Of a stretch of 10,575 bases of DNA, positions 1 through 6,600 are shown in pieces. Positions within the stretch are counted from its first letter, which is position 1, and every line of letters starts with the position of its first letter. The notes under the pieces were generated by a model that made no database searches, was not told where the DNA came from, and was given only the letters and a program-made list of their open reading frames with translations. The translations under genes and the position numbers were made by a program. The stretch comes from an uncultured Mucilaginibacter sp. (lineage in GTDB: Bacteria > Bacteroidota > Bacteroidia > Sphingobacteriales > Sphingobacteriaceae), in contig CAISKH010000473.1 of NCBI GenBank assembly GCA_903885865.1, forward strand, positions 1-10,575, read 5' to 3'.

Positions 1-43
1 CGATATCGCTGTTGCTTAAGTTTGAATAGTTATACTGTTTCAT
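1..43 (-). CDS. hisD: Probable histidinol dehydrogenase, N-terminal 14 codons only
   Basis: An ATG at 43-41 on the minus strand opens a frame that runs off the left edge and reads MKQYNYSNLSNSDI. It lies 90 bp downstream of the hisG stop on the same strand, where hisD usually sits in Bacteroidota his operons. HisD is the NAD-dependent zinc enzyme that carries out the last two oxidations, histidinol to histidine. The visible stretch is too short to hold any catalytic motif, so the identity rests on gene order and on a start resembling the short lead-in (a tyrosine-rich stretch, then LS and an acidic residue) that I associate with HisD of this group. No purine-rich ribosome site is seen apart from the G runs of the adjacent repeat, which touches the ATG. 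It could be another his gene or an unrelated one. Confidence 0.5.
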   Translation of the reverse strand, partial: MKQYNYSNLSNSDI

Positions 44-136
44 AACCCCCCAACCCCCTGAAGGGGGAGTGTTTAAATTCATTTATAAAATATAACCTTG
101 CCCTACTACTCCCCCTTCAGGGGGCCCGGGGGGTTA
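43..136. repeat. Inverted pair of C5/G5 palindromic repeats filling the hisG-hisD spacer
   Basis: Copy 1 (43-70) and copy 2 (108-136) are the same roughly 28-bp element in opposite orientations, separated by 37 bp of AT-rich DNA. Each starts TAACCCCCC and ends CCCCCTGAAGGGGGAGT; only the two or three bases between differ (AA in copy 1, GGG in copy 2). Each copy folds alone into CCCCC-TGAA-GGGGG (54-67; 111-124, reverse strand), and the two can also pair with each other into one long stem. Copy 2 contains the hisG stop codon as its first three bases, and copy 1 touches the ATG of the next gene. The layout resembles paired REP (BIME-like) elements. A third copy follows gltD. Whether the hairpin stabilises or partly terminates the his transcript cannot be decided from sequence. 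Confidence 0.85.
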
Positions 137-985
137 AAGTATTATCTTCTCAATCGGCATCACTACAATGCCTTGCGCGCCGGCTTGTTTTAACTGGCTT
201 ATTTTGTCCCAAAAATCACGTTCGGGAATTACGGTATGTACCGCTACCCAGTCGGCTTCAGCCAATTGCAAAACCGAGGGGCTTTTAACGCCCGGTAATA
301 AAGCTACTACACCTGCAAGGTTATCTTTATGTACATTTAGTACCACATATTTGGTTTCTTTAGCGCGCAGTACCGATTGTATGCGCTGCATTAACTCCAG
401 TACCAGGTCGCTGTTTTCGCTGCCTTTTGACCCTATTAATATGGCTTCGGAAGCCATTACATCAGCAAATGGTTTTAAGCCATTGCTTTTTAAAGTACCG
501 CCGGTTGATACCAAATCGCAAATAGCGTCGCTTAAACCTAAACCAGGTGATATTTCAACCGAGCCGGATATTGTACGGATATCGGCCTGTATATTCTGCT
601 TTTGCAAAAACTTACCCAATATAACGGGGTAGGTGGTAGCTATTGATTTTCCGCCAAGATCGGCCAGTTTTTTGATATCGCTGTTGTTGGTTATGGCAAT
701 CTTTAACGCGCATTTGCCAAACCCCAGCCTTTGCAGGTAGCTTACTTTTACTTCGGTTTCTTCTATTACGTTTTCGCCTACTATGCCCAGGTCGGCAATG
801 CCATCCTGTACATACTCGGGAATATCATCGTCGCGCAAAAAAAGAATTTCCAACGGAAAATTTGATACAGGCGAGATAAGCGAACTTTTGTAATTTTCAA
901 AATTTAAGCCGCAATTCTTTAATAATTCAACGGATTTTTCGTTGAGCCGACCAGATTTCTGGATCGCTATTTTAAGTGTTTTCAC
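134..985 (-). CDS. hisG: ATP phosphoribosyltransferase, long form
   Basis: HisG condenses ATP with PRPP to give phosphoribosyl-ATP, the committed and feedback-controlled step of histidine synthesis in the cytoplasm. The 283-residue product has the N-terminal LKIAIQKSGRL stretch (4-14), the GSVEISPGLGLSDAICDLV region (141-159) and the PRPP-binding loop DLVSTGGTLKSNGL (157-170). Residues from about 211 to the end form the C-terminal HisG_C domain of the long form, which binds histidine as allosteric inhibitor. No HisZ partner is therefore expected. The start is GTG (985-983): an in-frame TAA at 997-995 excludes any earlier start, and the conserved N-terminus begins right after it. No clear Shine-Dalgarno is visible. 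It is the first structural gene after a histidine-rich leader peptide, so transcript-level control by histidine supply is likely to add to feedback inhibition. The stop codon is the first triplet of a dispersed repeat. Confidence 0.97.
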   Translation of the reverse strand: MKTLKIAIQKSGRLNEKSVELLKNCGLNFENYKSSLISPVSNFPLEILFLRDDDIPEYVQDGIADLGIVGENVIEETEVKVSYLQRLGFGKCALKIAITNNSDIKKLADLGGKSIATTYPVILGKFLQKQNIQADIRTISGSVEISPGLGLSDAICDLVSTGGTLKSNGLKPFADVMASEAILIGSKGSENSDLVLELMQRIQSVLRAKETKYVVLNVHKDNLAGVVALLPGVKSPSVLQLAEADWVAVHTVIPERDFWDKISQLKQAGAQGIVVMPIEKIIL

Positions 986-1002
986 AAATTGTATTTAAGG
1001 GA

Positions 1003-1105
1003 ACTATTATAAAAAGTATAAACCGGGGTTGTTATTTCGCGTAGAAACATACGTTAGCTGATCACCACATGGTGGTGATGGTTCAGATGCAGACGATGTA
1101 TGTTT
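1003..1105 (-). promoter_or_regulatory. Candidate attenuator of the his operon (competing RNA stems)
   Basis: Several mutually exclusive stems can be drawn in the leader RNA. The histidine codons themselves form ATCACCAC-CAT-GTGGTGAT (1079-1061, 8 perfect pairs). AAACATAC (1105-1098) is perfectly complementary to GTATGTTT (1052-1045), enclosing that hairpin. GTTCA (1109-1105) can pair with TGAAC (1085-1081). The 1052-1048 GTATG can instead pair with TATAC (1020-1016), enclosing a small UUUC/GAAA hairpin (1047-1035), and is followed directly by five U (1015-1011). This last fold could be the terminator, and the 1105-1098/1052-1045 pairing its rival. The terminator is weak and AT-rich, so the mechanism might be pausing or translational rather than classical termination. 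The presence of regulation is better supported than the exact fold. Confidence 0.5.
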
Positions 1106-1116
1106 GAACTTCCCAT
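1054..1116 (-). CDS. hisL: Histidine operon leader peptide
   Basis: An ATG at 1116-1114 opens a 20-codon frame ending in TAA (1056-1054) and reading MGSSNIHRLHLNHHHHVVIS. Six of 20 residues are histidine, four of them in a row (codons CAT CAC CAC CAT). It lies between a good Bacteroidota promoter and hisG, 68 bp upstream of the hisG GTG. This is the hallmark of a leader peptide used for ribosome-mediated attenuation: when charged tRNA-His is scarce, the ribosome stalls on the His run and changes the folding of the downstream RNA. The product itself probably has no function. The codons of the His run form one side of a perfect 8-bp hairpin, so the coding sequence and the RNA structure overlap. 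There is no Shine-Dalgarno, only AAAA before the ATG, as is usual in this phylum. A chance His run in exactly this position and frame is unlikely. Confidence 0.88.
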   Translation of the reverse strand: MGSSNIHRLHLNHHHHVVIS

Positions 1117-1147
1117 TTTTATATAGTATATCTATAGATAAGTACTG

Positions 1148-1177
1148 CAAATATAGGCAGTTGTTTTTAAAATCAAA
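1148..1177 (-). promoter_or_regulatory. Promoter of the his operon, Bacteroidota type
   Basis: On the minus strand TTTG (1177-1174) is followed after 18 bp by TATATTTG (1155-1148), an exact match to the TAnnTTTG -7 element of Bacteroidota, with the TTTG -33 element at near-ideal spacing. Transcription would start near 1144, giving about 28 nt before the leader-peptide ATG and about 160 nt before hisG. The promoter lies in the 105-bp gap between the leader peptide and the end of the membrane-protein gene, so the his operon starts here rather than being read through from upstream. The start site is inferred from consensus alone. Confidence 0.7.
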
Positions 1178-1221
1178 ATTTAATTAGTTGGGCAGGTGTT
1201 TTCAGAGCTCAATAATCAGTA

Positions 1222-2724
1222 TTACTCACCGCTATATTCATAAATATCTCCGTCTTGAAACTCGCCTATTGCATTCAGCTTTTCAACTTTCCTTATGTCG
1301 TTTATGTTGATAATTTCAGAGTAATCCAGGGTTTTAAACCATATATAATAATAATGTTTCAGCTTAAAAAACTCTGCTACATCTTTTTTAAAAAATCGGT
1401 GGGGTACCTGTTCGGATGACATCCCGGTGAATAAATAAACCGCCTCGTTGGCGTTGGTATAAATGGGTATACCCGGTTTAAATAAGTTTTTATTTGTTTT
1501 TAGATACTTTACAAACGGCGATTTGTTCCAGCTATCGTCCGTAAACCCCGGTATGCCATAATCTTTCTCATCATCATAACGCTGCATATCTACCCGCAGC
1601 GTGGCATATTCAAAAGCCAGCATGGCAACAATAGCAACACTCCCAAAAACGTATTTTAGCTTGGATCTAATACCCATTAATACATCAGGCACCCAGCACG
1701 TGCAGGTTATTAGCAGCGGGATAAACATAGGCGATATAAGGCGGCTGTTAATGCGCTCGTACCTTGAAATAGTGGCCGACAATACAATAAACAACCCATA
1801 TATCACAACAAAAGCTATTACAATATTTTCATAACTGTTAATCCTTTTTTTATAAGTTTTCCATAGCAGAATAGCTATTAGTGTAAGCAGTATTACCGAG
1901 ATTAGTAATATAGCATACGGATAGGCGCCTGTGCCCAGGCTGCCCCAATCATCTAAAACGGTGCCGGTATAATACAGGTTTTTAGCCAGGGGGGTTATGG
2001 AAGGTTCGCGTGTACCTACGCTAAGGCCCGTTTGTAACCTGTTAAATAACAAGTTACAGGTTAATAGTGATATGGAAACTGCGGTGAATATTAAAATATG
2101 CTTTACCTTTTTGCGGAAAATTAAATTGCTATCCAGCAATAACAATAACCCGCCGGTACCGATTAGCGTAACCCCGGCAAAACGGGTTATACAGCTTATT
2201 GCAACAATTATTGCGACAAAGAGCAGCGTTTTTGTACTGTGTCGGCGCAGGTAATGATGATAGGCCAGTATAAAAAGCAATACTTCCAATATAAACAAGG
2301 TTTCAGACCACAAATAAGTATAGATCTGCAGCAAAGCCGGGCTTAATATAATAGCTAAAAGTACCAGCCATTTGTATAGGATTGAATGTGTAACGAATTT
2401 CGACAATATCCACCCACTTATAAATATTACCGCGGTAAATAAAAACTGGTTGATAAGCGCGCCTGCCACAATGGGGTCAACGCGCGAAACGAACTGGATA
2501 ACCGCTAAAAAAAAAGGGTAGAACACCGGGAACAGATCCAGTGGTGTATTCTCATACGTAATGATGGTGCCATGCGCCTGTATATTGTTTGCGGTACTGG
2601 CATACATGATTGAATCGGGCGAGATACCGACGCCGCTATAACTGGTAAACAGGTAAATAACATAAAAACCAATGATGGCGGCTATTAATGTATCGAAATG
2701 TTTTAAGTAATCGTATAATTTCAT
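1222..2724 (-). CDS. Polytopic membrane protein, GT-C (PMT/ArnT-like) glycosyltransferase
   Basis: The 500-residue product starts with a membrane helix (about 12-29), followed by a loop with an acidic residue in GISPDSIMYAS (33-43), the position where GT-C enzymes carry their catalytic Asp. Hydrophobic segments follow at roughly 65-80, 86-108, 118-135, 140-157, 166-179, 185-197, 209-226, 268-288, 300-319, 328-345 and 357-373. LWSET (138-142) and RINSRLISPMFIPLL (324-338) resemble motifs of the dolichyl/undecaprenyl-phosphate-sugar transferase families. Residues from about 380 form a soluble tail that includes IYTNANEAVYLFTG (421-434). Such proteins move a sugar from a polyprenyl phosphate carrier to lipid, glycan or protein on the outer face of the inner membrane; the donor and acceptor here are unknown. 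The heptose-phosphatase-like gene upstream would fit envelope glycan synthesis, but that link is only positional. It could also be a membrane protein of this fold without transferase activity. Confidence 0.75.
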   Translation of the reverse strand: MKLYDYLKHFDTLIAAIIGFYVIYLFTSYSGVGISPDSIMYASTANNIQAHGTIITYENTPLDLFPVFYPFFLAVIQFVSRVDPIVAGALINQFLFTAVIFISGWILSKFVTHSILYKWLVLLAIILSPALLQIYTYLWSETLFILEVLLFILAYHHYLRRHSTKTLLFVAIIVAISCITRFAGVTLIGTGGLLLLLDSNLIFRKKVKHILIFTAVSISLLTCNLLFNRLQTGLSVGTREPSITPLAKNLYYTGTVLDDWGSLGTGAYPYAILLISVILLTLIAILLWKTYKKRINSYENIVIAFVVIYGLFIVLSATISRYERINSRLISPMFIPLLITCTCWVPDVLMGIRSKLKYVFGSVAIVAMLAFEYATLRVDMQRYDDEKDYGIPGFTDDSWNKSPFVKYLKTNKNLFKPGIPIYTNANEAVYLFTGMSSEQVPHRFFKKDVAEFFKLKHYYYIWFKTLDYSEIININDIRKVEKLNAIGEFQDGDIYEYSGE

Positions 2725-2730
2725 TTTGTT

Positions 2731-2810
2731 GTAAAGTTGTAAGGTTGTAAGGTTGGAAAGTTAAACGCCATAAGTAACATTGCAACTTTCCAACCTTACA
2801 ACATTGTAAC
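2731..2810. repeat. Octamer array with a 19-bp perfect inverted repeat
   Basis: Four head-to-tail octamers close to GTAAGGTT lie at 2731-2762 (GTAAAGTT, GTAAGGTT twice, GGAAAGTT). The last 19 bases (2744-2762) recur as an exact reverse complement at 2784-2802, leaving a 21-base loop. The rest (2803-2810) is a looser inverted continuation. The array begins 6 bp upstream of the membrane-protein ATG, and the inverted arm runs into the stop codon of the phosphatase gene, so it fills the whole spacer. In RNA it would form a long stem between the two minus-strand genes. There is no U tract typical of an intrinsic terminator, so a role in termination is uncertain. Confidence 0.85.
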
Positions 2811-3301
2811 TAATCTATCATATCTAACACCGAGCTTATCGGTTGGTCACTATCAATTAATATGCCCTTTACCCCGGCAGCGGTAGCAGCGATTATATCC
2901 CGCTCCCTGTCGCCAATAAAATAAGACTTCGATGGGTCGAGGTTGTATTTTTCAATGCCTTGGAGCAACAGACCCGGTTTGGGTTTGCGGCAATCGCAAT
3001 CGCCGGTAAAGTCGGGGTGGTGGGGGCAATAAAATATATCGGTTATTTCTACACCATGTTTATGATAAGTTTCCTTTAACTTTTTGTGCATTTTTGCTAA
3101 TTCGTCTTCGGTGAACCAGCCTTTGGCAAGAGCGCCCTGGTTGGTGGCTACTAAAAGCAGGTAGCCTTTATCCTGCAGGGTTTTTAATGCTTCAAAATTG
3201 TCTAATATCTCAAAATCTTCCACGCGGCAAACATAGTCGCCCATTTCATGATTAAGCACCCCGTCGCGGTCTAAAAAAACAGCTTTATTTTTTACTGGCA
3301 T
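2810..3301 (-). CDS. gmhB: HAD-family phosphatase, D-glycero-heptose-1,7-bisphosphate 7-phosphatase type
   Basis: The 163-residue protein is a compact HAD-IIIA phosphatase without a cap domain. Motif I is FLDRDGVLN (9-17) with nucleophile D11 and acid/base D13, motif II ATNQ (52-55), motif III the lysine in RKPKPG (105-110), and motif IV GDRERD (130-135). A zinc loop is formed by C92, H94, C102 and C104. In the family this enzyme removes the 7-phosphate of heptose bisphosphate on the route to ADP- or GDP-heptose for surface glycans. The loop from H94 to C102 is shorter than I recall for E. coli GmhB and slightly longer than in the histidinol-phosphatase half of HisB, so sequence alone does not fully exclude histidinol-phosphate as substrate. 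No other heptose gene is in view. No convincing promoter was found upstream. The tail is terminated by TAG inside a repeat. Confidence 0.82.
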   Translation of the reverse strand: MPVKNKAVFLDRDGVLNHEMGDYVCRVEDFEILDNFEALKTLQDKGYLLLVATNQGALAKGWFTEDELAKMHKKLKETYHKHGVEITDIFYCPHHPDFTGDCDCRKPKPGLLLQGIEKYNLDPSKSYFIGDRERDIIAATAAGVKGILIDSDQPISSVLDMID

Positions 3302-3423
3302 CTGATATAAATTTCGGCTAAATTACTAATTCCGTTTTTAATGAGTTGGTGAGATTATTCAGCTATCGAAAAAAAACGCCCTAAAATTAAATAATGCAAT
3401 AACTAAATTGTTCGTAATTAAAT

Positions 3424-3457
3424 TTTGCCAGGTAAATTCACTTAAAATGTAATTTTG
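3424..3457 (+). promoter_or_regulatory. Candidate gltBD promoter
   Basis: TTTG (3424-3427) and TAATTTTG (3450-3457, exact TAnnTTTG) are 22 bp apart, a little longer than the usual spacing. Both elements lie inside copies of AATTTTGCC (3421-3429 and 3451-3459), so the sequence is partly duplicated with a 30-bp period, close to three helical turns. If used, transcription would start near 3464 and leave a 5' untranslated region of about 210 nt. Supported by consensus only. Confidence 0.4.
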
Positions 3458-3646
3458 CCTATCGATCCAATAGACATACTTGTTACGGTTAAATATAATT
3501 TACATCATATAAATTTTGATATTTCAATGAAAAACCCTTAAATTTTATTAAATTGTGAATTAATAGGTGTATCGTATGCAATTTTTTAAGATAATTCCAA
3601 AAATTAATATTTTTATCGCAAAAATGTTTTGGTTTTCGTATTTTCG

Positions 3647-3677
3647 TTGTTACGAACTTATAAACCGTGCGTAACGA
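3647..3677 (+). promoter_or_regulatory. Hairpin touching the gltB start codon
   Basis: GTTACG (3649-3654) is the exact reverse complement of CGTAAC (3670-3675). Two further pairs outside (U-G and U-A) extend the stem to 8 bp up to base 3677, and the ATG begins at 3678. The loop is 15 nt. The stem covers the position where a ribosome would make its first contact, so it could lower or gate translation of gltB. No Shine-Dalgarno is seen. A chance stem of this size in a spacer is possible. Confidence 0.4.
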
Positions 3678-6600
3678 ATGGACCAGAACGATAACCCACG
3701 ACAGGGTCTTTACAGGCCTGAATTTGAACATGACTCTTGCGGAACAGGATTTATAACCAATATTGATGGGCATAAATCTAACCAGATAATTGACGATGCA
3801 CTTACCATGTTGGAAAACATGGAACACCGAGGCGCTTGCGGATGTGACCCTGACTCGGGTGACGGCGCTGGTATATTGATACAGTTGCCCCACGAATTTT
3901 TTATGGAAGAATGCTCAAACCTGGAGATCAGTTTACCTGAACCGGGAGAGTATGGGGTTGGGATGATATTCCTGCCTAAAGATTCTCCTCTAAAAAAAGC
4001 CTGTCGCACTGCTATTGATAATGCCATTGAAAAATTAGGGTTGCATAAATTAGGCTACCGCAAAATTGCTGTTAATTCATCAGTAATTGGCGAAACAGCG
4101 CGCAGCGCCGAACCTGATATTGAACAGCTTTTTATAGCACGACCGCATCATATTACCAATGCTGATGATTTTGAACGTAAGTTGTATGTGTTAAGAAGAT
4201 ATATTAACAAAACAGTTACCGAAACCATACCGGGGGCAAGAGGCGATTTTTATTTCTCTTCGTTATCCTGCCGGACAATAATTTATAAAGGACAATTAAC
4301 AACTTACCAGTTGCGCCAGTATTATGCTGACCTTACTGATCCGCGTATAGCGTCGGGGTTGGCAGTAATACATTCTCGTTTCTCAACCAATACTTTCCCC
4401 TCATGGAAACTGGCTCAGCCATTCCGCATGATCGCCCACAATGGCGAGATCAATACACTTACCGGTAATTTGAACTGGTTCTATTCAGGGTTGAAATCTT
4501 ACGCCTCTTCTTATTTTACCCAGGAAGAAATGGAGATGCTGCTGCCGGTTATTGATAACAATCAATCGGATTCAGCCTGTTTGGATAACATTATTGAAAT
4601 ACTATTACATACCGGCCGTTCATTGCCCCATGTAATGATGATGCTGATACCCGAGGCATGGGATGGCAACGAACAAATGGATCCTGTAAAAAAAGCGTTT
4701 TATGAGTTTCACGCCACTTTAATGGAGCCCTGGGACGGTCCCGCCGCTATAAGCTTCACTGACGGTAAATTGGTTGGAGCGTTATTAGACAGGAACGGGT
4801 TGCGTCCGCTACGTTATACCATCACCAGCGACGGGCGGGTTATAGCCGCTTCAGAAACAGGTGTACTGGCTATTGACGAGAAAACTGTTTTACGCAAAGG
4901 GCGTTTACAGCCTGGTAAAATGTTATTGATCGATACCGAAAAAGGAGTGATCATTACCGACGAAGAAATTAAACAACAGGTAGCCTCCCGTCAGCCTTAT
5001 GGCAGGTGGCTGGAGAATTATAAGATACGGCTGGAGGAACTTGCCGAACCACGTTTGGCTTTTGCAAACCTGAGCGCTGATTCTGTGTTCCGTTATCAGC
5101 AAGTATTCGGTTATAGCCGTGAGGATATTGATAAGATTATTAAACCGATGGCGCTTGAGGGTAAAGAACCGGTTGGCTCAATGGGTACCGACGTGCCGCT
5201 GGCCATATTGTCTGACAAGCCACAACATTTATCGAGTTATTTTAAGCAGTTTTTTGCGCAGGTTACTAACCCCCCTATCGATCCCATACGTGAAAGGCTG
5301 GTAATGAGTTTGGCCAGCTTTATAGGCAATAACGGCAACCTGCTTGATGAGGATAAAATGCATTGCCATTGCGTAACGCTTAAACACCCGATATTAAAAA
5401 ATCATCAGCTTGAAAAGTTAAGAAGTATTGATACCGGCATGTTTCATGCTAAAACATTGCAAACTTATTTTAATGCCGATGGTTTGCCCGGTTCCCTGCA
5501 AAAAGGAATAGAAAGGGTATGCCGCTACGCGGAAGATGCCGTAGCTGATGGATTTGAAGTATTGATATTGACCGATCGCGCCATTGATTCGGAACACGCG
5601 CCAATACCGTCGTTATTGGCGGTATCGGCTGTTCATCATCACTTGATAAAAAAGGGCCTTCGCGGCGCAGTAGGTATAGTTGTTGAAGCAGGGGATATTT
5701 GGGAAGTTCACCATTTTGCCTGTTTACTGGCTTTTGGGGCAACTGCCGTTAACCCATACCTGGCGCAGGCCACCATTGAGAATTTAAAGGAAAGCGGAGC
5801 ATTAGATACCAGCCTGGATGTTAAGTATCTTTTAAAGAATTATGTAAAATCGGTTAATGACGGCTTGTTAAAGATATTTTCGAAAATGGGAATATCTACC
5901 CTGCAATCTTATCATGGTTCGCAAGTATTTGAGATATTAGGATTAAACAAAGATGTAGTTAACAAATATTTCTGCGGCGCGGTTACCCGTATAGGCGGTT
6001 TAGGTCTGGATGAAATAGCGCGCGAATCGCTTTGCAAACACCGTATAGGTTTTGGCGCAAAAAGTGATAGCCGTTTATTGCCCGAAGGCGGTATTTACCA
6101 ATGGAAGCGCCGCGGGGAAGAGCATTTGTTTAACCCAACAACCGTACACTTACTGCAACATGCTACCCGAAGTAATGATTATTCGGTATATAAAAACTAC
6201 GCTAAAGCAATAAACGAACAAAGCGAAAAGCACTTTACCATACGCGGCCTGCTTGATTTTGCCCATCACCGCGAATCAATTCACATTGATGAGGTTGAAC
6301 CGGCTGAAAGTATTATGAAGCGTTTTGCTACAGGTGCTATGTCGTTTGGCTCTATTTCGCATGAGGCGCATAGTACGATGGCTATTGCTATGAACCGCAT
6401 AGGCGGAAAAAGCAATACCGGCGAGGGCGGTGAGGATGAAATGCGGTACGAACTAATGCCAAATGGTGATTCGATGCGCTCGGCCATCAAACAGGTGGCA
6501 TCCGCCCGGTTTGGGGTTACCTCCAACTATTTAACCAATGCCGATGAATTACAGATAAAAATGGCGCAGGGCGCGAAACCCGGCGAAGGCGGCCAGTTGC

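Larger units (their letters stand above)
3302..3677. other. Divergent AT-rich spacer between gmhB and gltB
   Basis: This 376-bp gap separates two divergently transcribed genes and holds no convincing reading frame. It contains the candidate gltBD promoter (3424-3457), the start-codon hairpin of gltB (3647-3677) and an A/T-only inverted repeat AAAAAT-TAAT-ATTTTT (3599-3614). The rest is AT-rich without visible order. No TAnnTTTG element with a fitting -33 was found for the leftward gmhB gene; the closest is CTAAATTA at 3318-3325 (reverse TAATTTAG, one mismatch), which lacks a TTG at the right distance. Confidence 0.6.

Noticed and set aside
168..632. Plus-strand open frame of 154 codons opposite hisG
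   Set aside because: It lies wholly inside hisG on the other strand, is rich in Ser/Pro/Cys without any family motif, and has no promoter. It is a shadow of the real gene.
1129..1140. Perfect 12-bp palindrome TATCTATAGATA just after the inferred his start site
   Set aside because: It could be an operator, but it is AT-only except for two bases, such palindromes are common in AT-rich DNA, and no regulator is known for it here.
1211..1224. AATAATCAGTATTA as a terminator for the membrane-protein gene
   Set aside because: The stem would be four A/T pairs with no U tract. It is too weak to call.
3597..3632. CCAAAA...TTTTGG inverted repeat and A/T hairpin in the gltB upstream region
   Set aside because: It is composed almost only of A and T, has a long loop, and lacks any matching terminator or riboswitch layout.
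3489..3893. Minus-strand open frame of 134 codons across the gltB start
   Set aside because: It covers the gltB start region and the AT-rich spacer, shows no recognisable domain, and would overlap the well-supported gltB N-terminus.
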